A program made the translations under genes and the position numbers. Below, piece after piece: positions 44,158-53,500 of a stretch of 64,000 nt of DNA. This stretch comes from an uncultured Christensenella sp. (lineage in GTDB: Bacteria; Bacillota; Clostridia; Christensenellales; Borkfalkiaceae): positions 1 to 64,000 of the forward strand of contig CAJTNY010000005.1 in assembly GCA_910577875.1 (NCBI GenBank). The letters are read 5' to 3'. The notes under the pieces are model-generated. The model saw only the letters and a list, made by a program, of their open reading frames with translations. It was not told the origin of the DNA and ran no database searches. Position 1 is the stretch's first letter, and every line of letters begins with the position of its first letter.

Positions 44158-45382
44158 TAAAAAGAGTTTTTTAAGCGATATAAAAATAAACGTCGATACG
44201 TTTATTCATATCTTTTGTTTTCTTTCCGTGCTGTTTATCGGCGCAGATTTGCTGGGCGTTAACGTAGGGGTGAATCTGCGTTTCGACCAGGTTTTATTAT
44301 TTGTATTTGCGTTATTGCTGACGGTAAAAGGTAAATATAGGTTTACATTTAATATTTGGATTATTTTGTTCGCCTTGTTTCCGCTGGTTTCGATATTTTC
44401 GGCTGTCAGTATAAAAAGAGGAATCTTATTTTATTTTTCAATAGCTTATAACATTATTTTTTTGTTTTATGGCTTTGCAAGCTATGTGAGAACTTACGGA
44501 CTTGCTAAATTTATAAAAATATTGCGGAAAACCTGTTACGTTCAATTCGTTCTTTTTCTTTTGCAATATTTTTTAAAAATCGTATTAAATTACGAATTTT
44601 CTTTTTTACCGACATATGGTTCTTATATGGGAATACCGAGATTTCGCCTTTGGTTTTATGAACCGAGTTACTTAGCGAATTATATGGTTTTTTGGTTTTC
44701 TATATCTTTTTATATGTATTTAATTGAAAAAGATAAAAACTATTTTAAAGATATTGTATTTTGTGCTCTTATGCTTATTCTAACGACTTCTACTACCGGT
44801 TTTCTCGGTATAGCGTTGGTTATCGGTATAATTTATATTATTTGGCTGTTAAAAAGTATAACGATAAAAAAGTTAATTTTTCCCGTTGTAATTTTTATTT
44901 TAATGGTCATTGCTTATTATGTTTTTAATGATATATTCGAAGTGTTTATCGGTAGATTATTTAATAGTTCGCTTGACGAGGCTTCGGGCGGAAGAATAAC
45001 AGGATGGACAGAAACCTTTAAAGTATTTAAAGAAAATCCGCTATTCGGAGTGGGACCGGGAAACTATGGTTTGTATCTCGGCGAAGACGCCGGGTATGTT
45101 CCTTCTAACGTCACTCTCGAACTTATGGCGACATTAGGTATTTTCTCGACATTAGCTTTTTATGCATTAACTTTACGGTTAATAGTCAAATCTATAAAAA
45201 TTTACAAAAGAGAAAAGAATTCAGAGACAAAATTATTGGTGGCCTGTGCGATAGGTTTATTAATATTTACAGTTATTTTGCAGGTTAATCAGGGATATTT
45301 AAGACTTTATCACTGGATGTTTTTCGGTATAATGGAAGGCGGAATACTCAAATACAAGTGGAGCATTTTAAAGAAGAAATGA
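44129..45382 (+). CDS. O-antigen polymerase/ligase-like membrane protein (Wzy-like)
   Basis: The 417-residue protein has about eleven or twelve hydrophobic segments and a large loop. It has the Wzy_C/RfaL-type pattern in which one loop contains NPLFGVGPGNYG and earlier YEPSYLANYMV. It would join repeat units on the outside of the membrane. GTG is the likely start, inside the previous gene; the next in-frame Met is far downstream. Base composition is very AT-rich, as in many Wzy and Wzx genes. Confidence 0.8.
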   Translation: MENTSRIKLNKKSFLSDIKINVDTFIHIFCFLSVLFIGADLLGVNVGVNLRFDQVLLFVFALLLTVKGKYRFTFNIWIILFALFPLVSIFSAVSIKRGILFYFSIAYNIIFLFYGFASYVRTYGLAKFIKILRKTCYVQFVLFLLQYFLKIVLNYEFSFLPTYGSYMGIPRFRLWFYEPSYLANYMVFWFSISFYMYLIEKDKNYFKDIVFCALMLILTTSTTGFLGIALVIGIIYIIWLLKSITIKKLIFPVVIFILMVIAYYVFNDIFEVFIGRLFNSSLDEASGGRITGWTETFKVFKENPLFGVGPGNYGLYLGEDAGYVPSNVTLELMATLGIFSTLAFYALTLRLIVKSIKIYKREKNSETKLLVACAIGLLIFTVILQVNQGYLRLYHWMFFGIMEGGILKYKWSILKKK

Positions 45383-46404
45383 AAGAACTTATAATTAATG
45401 GTAGATTTTATGCTCAAAATCTTACAGGAGTACAACGTGTAGGTAAAGAAATTGTCAGATATTTATCGGAGATGGAAGACGTTCGGGTTATCGTGGCTTT
45501 ACCTCCCGATGCAGTCGTGTCTGATGATGATCGATTCTCAAATGTTGAATACTGTGTGACAGGTAAATATATAGGTAATAAATGGGAACAATTTTCGTTG
45601 CCTCGTTTTTGCAAGAAAAGAAAACTTCCGCTTTTATGTACAGGCAATCTCGCGCCGTTTTTTTATCGTTCGTCCGTTATTTTACACGATGTAACATTTA
45701 AGGAAAAGAATAGTTATGCGCCGAAACGCTCGTGGGTTTTAAAAACCAAGTTGATGGTACGAAGTTATATTTACAGAAGTAAAAATATTTTTACAGATTC
45801 GGAATTTTCTGCCGGCAGGATAAGAAAATTTTATAAACGAGTTAAAAATATAACAGTTCTTAATCTCGGATATGAGCATATTCAAAGATTGAAAAGTCAA
45901 ACTGTCGAAGGGTTGCCCGAAAAATTTTTTCTTTCGGTTGGTTCTGTAAATCCCAATAAAAATTTTCAATACGTATTAAGTCTTGCTAAAAATAATCCCG
46001 ACTTAACGTTTGTTATAGCCGGTAAAAAAAGAGCGTTTTCCGATTACGTTTGTAATATGGAATTAAAAAACGTTATTTTTACGGATTATGTTACCGATGA
46101 ACAATTAAAATGGTTATATGAAAATTGTTACGGCTTTATATTGCCTTCATTATATGAGGGGTTTGGTATGCCTCCTTTAGAAGCGGCAGGTGCCGGGTGT
46201 AGGAGATTATATTTATCCGATATTCCGGTATTCAGGGAAATATATGACGGTTGTGCAAAGTTTTTTAATCCGAACGATTATGAGAATACGGTTAATTTAA
46301 AAGAAAATTTGTGCATATCGGAGGAAAAATTTACAACTTTATTCAAAAAATATAGTTGGCGGCAAACAGTGGAAACTATTTGTAATACGATTTTTAAAGA
46401 TTAA
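45379..46404 (+). CDS. GT4 family glycosyltransferase
   Basis: A 341-residue GT-B transferase whose N-terminus (INGRFYAQNLTGVQRVGKEIVRYL) and C-terminal EGFGMPPLEAAGAG resemble the 43114 product. I choose the ATG at 45379, which overlaps the previous stop as ATGA; the GTG at 45358 is possible. It is the third transferase, so a repeat unit of at least four sugars is likely if a priming transferase sits elsewhere. Confidence 0.82.
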   Translation: MKELIINGRFYAQNLTGVQRVGKEIVRYLSEMEDVRVIVALPPDAVVSDDDRFSNVEYCVTGKYIGNKWEQFSLPRFCKKRKLPLLCTGNLAPFFYRSSVILHDVTFKEKNSYAPKRSWVLKTKLMVRSYIYRSKNIFTDSEFSAGRIRKFYKRVKNITVLNLGYEHIQRLKSQTVEGLPEKFFLSVGSVNPNKNFQYVLSLAKNNPDLTFVIAGKKRAFSDYVCNMELKNVIFTDYVTDEQLKWLYENCYGFILPSLYEGFGMPPLEAAGAGCRRLYLSDIPVFREIYDGCAKFFNPNDYENTVNLKENLCISEEKFTTLFKKYSWRQTVETICNTIFKD

Positions 46405-46412
46405 AAATTTCT

Positions 46413-47894
46413 ATGGCAAAAAGCATAACAACAAAAAAAATTGCTTTTAACTTAATAATGTCGGTAGTAGCACAAGCAATATCGTTAATTGTTACGTTTG
46501 TGCTTTACTTAATTGTACCGAAGTTCATTCCGAAGCTTGAATATTCCTATTGGCAGACATATATGCTTTATGCCGGACAAGTAACGATTTTTCATTTAGG
46601 AATTGTCGACGGGCTTATTTTAAGATATTCGCAATACGATTATGAAGAATTGGATAAATGCCGTGTACGTTCGCAATTCAAATTTGTTTTTGCATTGACT
46701 GCTTTTTTTTCTGTTATCGCTTTAGTTGCGGGTTTAGTATTTTGCGGTGGAGCGACAAGACTTATCGTAATTTTAGTCGCCGCTTCAATAATTACAAAAA
46801 ATATAGTAATATATACTTCTTCGACATTTCAGCTTACTAATAGAATTTCAAGATATACGATTTTTATAATTTTACAGAAACTAAGTTACGGAATCTTTAT
46901 ATCCATATTACTGATTTGTAAGGTACAGGATTTTTATTTATATTGTATAGGTGATTTGTTCGGCGATGTAATTGCTATCGGTGTTGCCTTATTTTTAAAT
47001 AAAGGAATGTATTTCGGAAAATCTATTAGAGGGCGGGAAGTTTTTAATGAAACAAAGCTGAATATTGTTGCAGGCGCTATGCTTATGCTCGCGAATTATT
47101 CTGTAATGCTTTTGACGACTGGAGCTAAGATGATAGTTCAATGGCGCTGGGATGAGTTGACATTCAGTGAAATTTCGTTTGCATTCAGTGTTACCAGTTT
47201 GTTTCTTACTTTTGTGGCGGCTATGGGACCTATTTTGTTTCCTTCGTTAAAGCGTGTAGAAGAGGAAAATCTTCCCGAAATGTATAAAAGCATAAGAGGA
47301 ATGATTTCTCCTATTTTGTTTTTGGCGCTTTTATTCTATTTTCCCGGTTGCTGGATATTGAATAAATGGCTTCCTAATTATTCCGAAAGTTTACCTTATC
47401 TCGGTGTATTGTTGCCTCTTATTATTTTTTCGTCGAAAGTTAGTTTACTTACGAACAACTATCTTAAAGTTTACAGAAAAGAAAAATTAATGCTTATAAT
47501 AAACTTGGTTTCAGCGGCGGCAGGTTTGTGTGCGTTTATGATTTGCGCATATCTATTCGATAGTCTTACCGCGTTATTGATAAGCGTTGTCGCGATTATT
47601 ATGTTGAATTCGATTGTGTCTGAAATTTTCGTTTCGAGAATAATCAAAAAAAATCTTGTAAAAGATTTTATTATCGAAAGCGTAATGACTGTCGGTTTTA
47701 TCGTTATTGTCAAATTGCTGGATTTGAAATACGGATGTATTGCTTATGCTTGCGTATTTTTACTGTACTGTGCCGTAAATTATAAATATCTTGTGTCTCT
47801 TTTTAAAAAACTATTTAAAAGGAATAAAAAACTATCTCAATCTTCGGATGTAGCCGAAGAAGTTACAGACGAAACTGACTTGAATAATGAATAA
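46413..47894 (+). CDS. Polysaccharide flippase (Wzx-like)
   Basis: A 493-residue membrane protein with about twelve to fourteen helices, of the MOP/oligosaccharide flippase type. It starts with TTKKIAFNLIMSVVAQAISLIVTFVLY, a usual Wzx N-terminus, and ends in a charged, Lys-then-Glu-rich cytoplasmic tail. It would move lipid-linked repeat units outward. It is the last gene of the cluster, very AT-rich, and has no clear ribosome-binding site. Confidence 0.85.
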   Translation: MAKSITTKKIAFNLIMSVVAQAISLIVTFVLYLIVPKFIPKLEYSYWQTYMLYAGQVTIFHLGIVDGLILRYSQYDYEELDKCRVRSQFKFVFALTAFFSVIALVAGLVFCGGATRLIVILVAASIITKNIVIYTSSTFQLTNRISRYTIFIILQKLSYGIFISILLICKVQDFYLYCIGDLFGDVIAIGVALFLNKGMYFGKSIRGREVFNETKLNIVAGAMLMLANYSVMLLTTGAKMIVQWRWDELTFSEISFAFSVTSLFLTFVAAMGPILFPSLKRVEEENLPEMYKSIRGMISPILFLALLFYFPGCWILNKWLPNYSESLPYLGVLLPLIIFSSKVSLLTNNYLKVYRKEKLMLIINLVSAAAGLCAFMICAYLFDSLTALLISVVAIIMLNSIVSEIFVSRIIKKNLVKDFIIESVMTVGFIVIVKLLDLKYGCIAYACVFLLYCAVNYKYLVSLFKKLFKRNKKLSQSSDVAEEVTDETDLNNE

Positions 47895-47907
47895 AAAATA
47901 ATATTAA

Positions 47908-47959
47908 AACGTAAAAGATTTCGGTTCGGCGTTGTCGTCGGACCGAAATCTTTTACGTT
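47908..47959 (+). terminator. Long hairpin ending the polysaccharide operon
   Basis: A 21-bp stem (47908-47928 with 47939-47959, one wobble pair) that includes AAAAGATTTCGG and CCGAAATCTTTT, then AATTT. The stem is unusually long for an intrinsic terminator. Confidence 0.8.
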
Positions 47960-47979
47960 AATTTCCCAAAAACTCGGTA

Positions 47980-48008
47980 TTGACAAAGTAGTATTGTTGT
48001 AATATAAT
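47980..48008 (+). promoter_or_regulatory. Perfect consensus promoter of the LytTR regulator gene
   Basis: TTGACA (47980-47985), exactly 17 bp and TATAAT (48003-48008). The expected start near 48015 leaves a leader of about 78 bases. Confidence 0.92.
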
Positions 48009-48025
48009 TTAATTAATCAAGTTTA

Positions 48026-48069
48026 GACGGGGACGTCCCCGTCAGGCTTTTTGTTACACAAAAAGCCTG
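48026..48069 (+). promoter_or_regulatory. Leader palindrome and hairpin before the LytTR gene
   Basis: GACGGGGACGTCCCCGTC (48026-48043) is a perfect 18-base palindrome. It abuts a perfect 11-bp hairpin, CAGGCTTTTTG (48043-48053) with CAAAAAGCCTG (48059-48069). Both lie inside the 5' leader. There is no T-run after the hairpin. Confidence 0.75.
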
Positions 48070-48092
48070 AAAAAGCATTAATCGGTAATATT

Positions 48093-48794
48093 ATGATAAG
48101 AGTAGCAATCGTCGATGACGACAGACTGTATCAGTCGCAGGTGAAAGATTATATAGAAGCGTATTCCAAAGAATCCGGCATAGAGTTCGGCGTAACGCTT
48201 TATAACAGCGGAATGGATTTTATTACGGACTATAAACCCGTTTTCGATATAGCTTTTCTCGATATAGAGATGCCTTTAATTGACGGTATGACCACTGCGA
48301 GAAAACTGCGTCAGACGGACAGCGAAATCTGCATCGTGTTTATTACCAAAATGGCCAAATACGCTATAGAAGGTTACGAGGTGAACGCGGTCGATTTCGT
48401 TGTTAAACCTATTAAGTATTTTAACTTTAAGGACAAACTTAAAAAAGCTATCAAGTACGTTGAAGCGCGCAGCGCGAACGACATACTTATTAAAAGCGAT
48501 GGAAGCTACTTCCGTATTCCCGTCAATCAGATTTACTATATTGAAAAAGATAAAAATTATATCATATACAATACTGCCCAGGGCGAATTGAGAGAACGGC
48601 GGAGTATGGAAGATATGGCAGAACTTCTTAAAGGAAACGGCTTTTCAATGTGCAACAGCGGTTGTATTGTCAATCTTCGTTTTATTCAACAGGTCTCGCA
48701 GACGGACGTAACGGTAAACGGCGTTTGTCTACCGCTTTCGAGACGCAGGGTAAAAGACTTCAAAACGGATATGCTTAAATTTTTACGCGGTTAG
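48093..48794 (+). CDS. LytTR family response regulator (AgrA/ComE type)
   Basis: The 233-residue product has an N-terminal receiver (VDDD at the start, phosphoacceptor D57 in LDIEMPLIDGM, later Lys in VVKPIKYF) and a C-terminal LytTR DNA-binding domain (about 130-230, with SDGSYFRIPVNQIYYIEKDKNYI and PLSRRRVKDFK). LytTR proteins bind pairs of about 9-bp direct repeats 21 bp apart. I use the ATG at 48093; the longer frame would begin inside the leader hairpin. No clear ribosome-binding site. The kinase gene follows after 34 bases. Confidence 0.93.
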   Translation: MIRVAIVDDDRLYQSQVKDYIEAYSKESGIEFGVTLYNSGMDFITDYKPVFDIAFLDIEMPLIDGMTTARKLRQTDSEICIVFITKMAKYAIEGYEVNAVDFVVKPIKYFNFKDKLKKAIKYVEARSANDILIKSDGSYFRIPVNQIYYIEKDKNYIIYNTAQGELRERRSMEDMAELLKGNGFSMCNSGCIVNLRFIQQVSQTDVTVNGVCLPLSRRRVKDFKTDMLKFLRG

Positions 48795-48828
48795 AACAGC
48801 GGAATAAAAACTGCAAGGAGGGCGAAGA

Positions 48829-50178
48829 TTGTTATACGAACAGATGTACGGCGATTTATATCATCAACTGTACGGCTATATTTTTGCGCTTCAATTGCTG
48901 TTTTGCCTTATAATTTTTATTATTTATCAGCCGAGAAAAAATTATTTTCCTATGCGCACGGTAATAAGTTTTTCCGGCTATTTTCTTTTGGTGACGGCGA
49001 CATGGGCTATTATCCGTGTGATTAACGGCGGAAACCCTGTTTATTCGCCGGTCTATTTTATTCTCGTAACGATTTATCTTGCCGCTGCGGCTTTTATCAG
49101 TTTAAGAATCAATATTCTCGGCGCTGTATATTTTGCAACGGGCGCGTACGCCGTTCAGCATACGGCATATTCCGCAGGAAATATTATCCGCTATCTTTTT
49201 TCTTTCGAATTGCCGACTTGGGCGGAAATTTTTATCTTTGACTTTTTTGTATATTGCGTAACCGGCGCAGTGTTCTTTCTCGTTTTCGTCCGTCCGAGAC
49301 GCAGTAAGTTCGCTTCTGATATTTACGATGGACGAGCTTTCGTAATTTCGTTTTGTATTATTTTAATTTGCATATTGCTCAGTTCGTTCTCGGATAATAT
49401 TTTCGCCGAATATTTAAAACGCGAAGTGGATGTCCGTATGATGCGCGTTTTTACGAGCACTTATGCGGCGGTAAGCTGTATATCCGCAATTGTAATACAG
49501 TTCGGTTTTTTAAAAGAAAAAAAACTTACCGACGATAACGCGGTTTTGGAACATATGATGCATACCGAAAGAAAGCATCACGAGATGTCCAAAGAAACAA
49601 TAGATATAATAAACGCAAAGTGTCACGATTTAAAACATCAGCTCGCATTGCTGGAAAAACTTGACGACAAAGCCGCGAGAAAAGCTTACTTGGACGAGCT
49701 AAGCGAATGTATAGCTTTTTACGACAGTACCGCGCAGACAGGCAACGACGCGCTTGACATAGTTTTGTCAGAAAAAGGCTTACTGTGCGAGAAAAACGAA
49801 ATAGCGTTCAGCTGTCTTGCGGACGGCGCGAAGCTTTCGTTCCTCAGCCCTACCGATATTGCTTCGCTTTTCGGCAACGCTTTGGACAACGCAATTGAAA
49901 AAGAACTTACGGAAAATCCCGACAGGCGTTTTATCAGTCTTTCGGTAAAAGAAGAAAAGGGTTTCATATACGTACATATCGACAACTATTGCAGCAGTGA
50001 AATCGAGTTTGAGGACGGTTTCCCGAAGACAACGAAAAAAGATACTCGCTACCACGGATTCGGAACAAAGAGTATAAGCAATATCGTAAGCAAATACTCG
50101 GGCGAGCTTATTATGAGCGTGGACGACGAACGTTTCAATCTCGATATTCTGTTTCCGGTTACGGTTTGTTCAACTTAA
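48829..50178 (+). CDS. GHKL-domain sensor histidine kinase (AgrC type)
   Basis: The 449-residue product has an N-terminal sensor part of about six helices (about 15-230) with little outside the membrane, then the phosphoacceptor His at H266 (CHDLKHQL) and a C-terminal GHKL ATPase of the AgrC/CitA class (NALDNAIEKELT N box, GFGTKSI). The start is TTG, 7 bases after AAGGAGG. It should phosphorylate the preceding regulator. No signal-peptide precursor gene is visible, so the ligand is unknown; cell-surface sugars or a peptide are both possible. Confidence 0.88.
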   Translation: MLYEQMYGDLYHQLYGYIFALQLLFCLIIFIIYQPRKNYFPMRTVISFSGYFLLVTATWAIIRVINGGNPVYSPVYFILVTIYLAAAAFISLRINILGAVYFATGAYAVQHTAYSAGNIIRYLFSFELPTWAEIFIFDFFVYCVTGAVFFLVFVRPRRSKFASDIYDGRAFVISFCIILICILLSSFSDNIFAEYLKREVDVRMMRVFTSTYAAVSCISAIVIQFGFLKEKKLTDDNAVLEHMMHTERKHHEMSKETIDIINAKCHDLKHQLALLEKLDDKAARKAYLDELSECIAFYDSTAQTGNDALDIVLSEKGLLCEKNEIAFSCLADGAKLSFLSPTDIASLFGNALDNAIEKELTENPDRRFISLSVKEEKGFIYVHIDNYCSSEIEFEDGFPKTTKKDTRYHGFGTKSISNIVSKYSGELIMSVDDERFNLDILFPVTVCST

Positions 50179-50184
50179 AACGGT

Positions 50185-50236
50185 AATCCCGTCTCTCTTT
50201 TGTCGTTTAAAAGATAAAAGAGAGACGGGATTTTTT
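50185..50236 (+). terminator. Terminator after the kinase gene
   Basis: A 17-bp stem, 50185-50201 with 50216-50232, followed by TTTT. It separates the regulator pair from the hydrolase operon. Confidence 0.92.
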
Positions 50237-50276
50237 AGTTAAAAATGAAAATATACAACAAAATCTTGCCGAATTT

Positions 50277-50307
50277 ACCATAATTCATACCAAATTAACC
50301 ACAATTC
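50277..50307 (+). promoter_or_regulatory. Candidate LytTR binding site, two direct repeats
   Basis: ACCATAATTC (50277-50286) and ACCACAATTC (50298-50307) are near-identical and start exactly 21 bp apart. Read on the other strand as GTGGTTAAT and ATGGTAAAT they approach the AgrA-type half-site (GTTnA core). The repeats end 21 bp before a -10-like box (TGTAATAAT, 50327-50335) with no usable -35, as expected of an activator-dependent promoter. Confidence 0.6.
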
Positions 50308-50335
50308 GTCTGTTTTTAAAAAATAATGTAATAAT

Positions 50336-50563
50336 TTTTGCGGTAAGTTAAATTGCACGATAATTACGGTTCTTTTTCAGTTTCGTTTTTTCTTTGGCTT
50401 GAACCGTAGGGAATTTAGATGATAAGGAGGCGACCGCAAATTATTCGGCAGGCAGTAACAGAGCAATTCCTTTAATACGGTTTTGTTCAAATGACGAAAC
50501 AGTTTTCGTCTTAGGTGTGACGAACGTAAGTTCGCAAATTTAAAAAATAAGGAGAATCGAAAG
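50336..50563 (+). other. Long 5' leader of the first GH3 gene
   Basis: About 230 bases between the predicted promoter and the GTG start contain no gene. They hold ACGGTTC/GAACCGT flanking a 28-base loop (near 50365-50410), GACGAAA/TTTCGTC, and CGAAC/GTTCG, all able to fold. A good ribosome-binding site, AAGGAGG, near 50425 precedes no standard start codon. I do not recognise a riboswitch class. Confidence 0.5.
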
Positions 50564-53500
50564 GTGAGAAAAATTTTTAAAACAGGCAGAAAAACAGGGC
50601 GCGCGCTTATAGCCGTTACTATGGCTGCGGCAATGTCTGTTCCCGTAATCGGCAGCGCTATGTTTGCGGGAAACAAACTCAGCGCGGATGCGGAAATTTA
50701 TACGAGCAGTTACGATACGCAAAACGCGCTTTCCGAGGCACAGCACGCGCTCAATCAAAAAATAATCGAAGAGGGTACCGTTCTTTTAAAGAATAAAGAC
50801 AACGCCCTTCCTTTAAAAGGCAACGATAAGAAAGTCACGGTATTCCACAGCTTCTATAATCCGGAAGACTGGTCTCAGTCCGAAGGCGCAATGGTCTTAT
50901 CGGGCGGCGGTTCCGGCAATATATGGGTAAACCCCAAAGACAAGTGCGAGGGTACGGAAGCCACGCACGGCTGTCATACGCTCTATAACGGTTTGGCGGA
51001 CCACGAATACGATTACAATAAAGCGCTTCTTGACGTTTATTTCGAGAAAAATGCTTGGAACGAAGACCGTCCTACGGAGTTCTGCGATGTAAACGGACCC
51101 AAGATGGATTTGTTAAAGGGCAAGGAATCGTCTTTCACCGATTATAACGGTGCGGCTATTATTACTATTTCAAGACTCGAAACGGAGTCTCAGGACAATT
51201 ACGAGCCGTATATGGGAATTAGTGATAAAGCGTTCCTGCGCGACCCCGCACAACCCGAAAAACATTATCTTCAACTCAGGGATAAGGAAAAAGAATTAAT
51301 CGAATACGCGAAAACAAAGTTTGCGAAAGTAGTCGTGCTTCTCAATACGGCGGCTCCTATGGAAGTCGATTATCTTCAGACAAGCGACAGCGTCGACGCA
51401 GTTCTCTGGATAGGTTATCCCGGCGAGAGCGGTCTTAAAGATATTCCAGGCGTACTCGACGGTACGGTAAGTCCTTCGGGCAGAACGGTCGATACCTGGG
51501 TAAAGGATATGAGCAAAGACCCTACCTGGCAGAATTTCGGAGACAACTCGCAAAATTATACCGATTTATCTGCGCATAATACCGTACTCGATAAAAACGG
51601 CGATATTTATTATCTCGATAAGGAACTTGCCGAAGATCCCGATTTCGTGGACGACGGTTCCAACTCGTATCACAGCGTTGATTACGCGGAAGGTATTTAC
51701 CTCGGTTATCGTTATTACGAAACGAAAGCAACCGTAATGAACGAGGCGCAGGCGGGAAGCGGCGATACCTGGTACGAAGAAAACGTAACTTATCCTTTCG
51801 GTTACGGTCTTTCGTATACATCGTTTACTCAGGAAATCGTCGGTACACCCGTGACGAGCGGTGATACGATTTCTTTCAGCGTAAAAGTTACGAACACGGG
51901 CGATGTTGCCGGCAAGGAAGTGGTGCAGATTTACTATAACCCGCCTTACACTCCCGGCGGAATCGAAAAGGCGAGCGCAAATCTCGTCGCGTTCGACAAA
52001 ACCGGTTTAATCGCGGCGGGCCAAAGCGAGACGGTGACTGTTTCTTTCGATAAGAGAGATATGTCGTCCTGGAATCTTAACGCGGGCAATTACATCTTAG
52101 AGGACGGAAAATACGAGATTTCTTTAAATAAAGATTCTCATAACAAATGGGAAACTTTCGAATATACTCATTCGGCGGACAGCGAGTATACCGAAGACGA
52201 AACGACGGGTACCGCTTATACTAAACTTTTCTCTGGCGACGATATGTTTAACGTAGATAAGTCCAAATATACGGCGGACGGTACGGGGGTCGACTTTATG
52301 TCGAGAGCTACTGGACTCGAACTGCCCGAAACCGCGGGCGACGTAAGATTCAGTGACGAAGCTATAAATTATCTCGACTCGCAGAATACGTACGTATCTA
52401 CGCAGGATAAATCGACCGACCCTTGGGTGGTTGACGCGGTTATTCCCGCGGAATGGTCGCAGGCAGAAGATACTTCCAATAAAGAAACCATTAAATTATA
52501 TCAGATGACCGGTATTGAAGAAGATGCAAAATGGGTCGAATTTATGAACCAGCTTACCTGGGACGAAATGAAAACTCTCGTCAGCTCTGGATTGTTTAAT
52601 ACAGCCGCTCTCGAAAGAATCGGTAAACCCAGAACAAGCGATACCGACGGTCCCGCGCAAATAGGCGCGTCAGCGGGAGGAAGAGGCTTCGGCTGGTGTG
52701 CGGCGGTCAATATATCGAGCACCTGGAACGATGACCTTGCGGAGCAATTCGGAACAATGGTCGGCGAAGAAGCTATACACAGCGAAACCAATCAAGGCAC
52801 TCTGATAACGGGTTGGTACGGTCCCGGTATGAATATTCACCGTAATCCTTATTGCGGAAGAAACTTCGAGTACTATTCCGAAGACGGACTTTTAGCGGGC
52901 AAAATCGCGGCGGGCGCGGTAAGAGGCGCGGCGAGCAGAGGACTTATTACTTATCTTAAACACCTCGCTTTGAACAATCAGGAAACGAACAGAACTACTA
53001 ACGGCGGAGTCTGCACCTGGACGAACGAGCAGGCGATGCGCGAAATTTATCTTAAACCTTTCGAGTATGCGGTTAAAGAGGGCGGAGCAACGGGTATGAT
53101 GTGTGCGTTCAACCGTATCGGCGGCGTTCCTGCGGGGGCGAACTACAATCTGTTTGTAAAGCTTCTCGAAGACGAATGGGGCTTTGACGGATTAGCGGTT
53201 ACGGATTATTATGAGGGTTCGAGCTGGGGCTGGCCCGGAAATATGGTGGTTCGCTGTCATATGTTCCCTATGGGTGATTACGCAGGCGAAAGAAACGTTG
53301 CAAGAAGAATCGACGGTACCTGGGACGCGGAAAAAGGTCGTCCCGTAGTCGACGGCGAGGCACAGGACGCGCTCTATTACGCGGTTCGCACGACCGCACA
53401 GCGTATGCTTAAAGCAGTTGCTAATTCTAACGCAAAAAATCTCGAAGCTGGAATTTTCTCTGATTTAACTTATACGGTTATTCAAGGCGAAGTTGGGTAT

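Noticed and set aside
33709..47894. Recent horizontal island, from the AT-rich wzy/wzx genes
   Set aside because: Wzy and Wzx genes are often AT-rich; the first half of the operon has base use like its neighbours, and no mobile-element trace borders it.
48051..48092. Earlier start for the LytTR regulator
   Set aside because: The extra 14 residues would come from the leader hairpin, and the receiver domain begins normally at the ATG at 48093.
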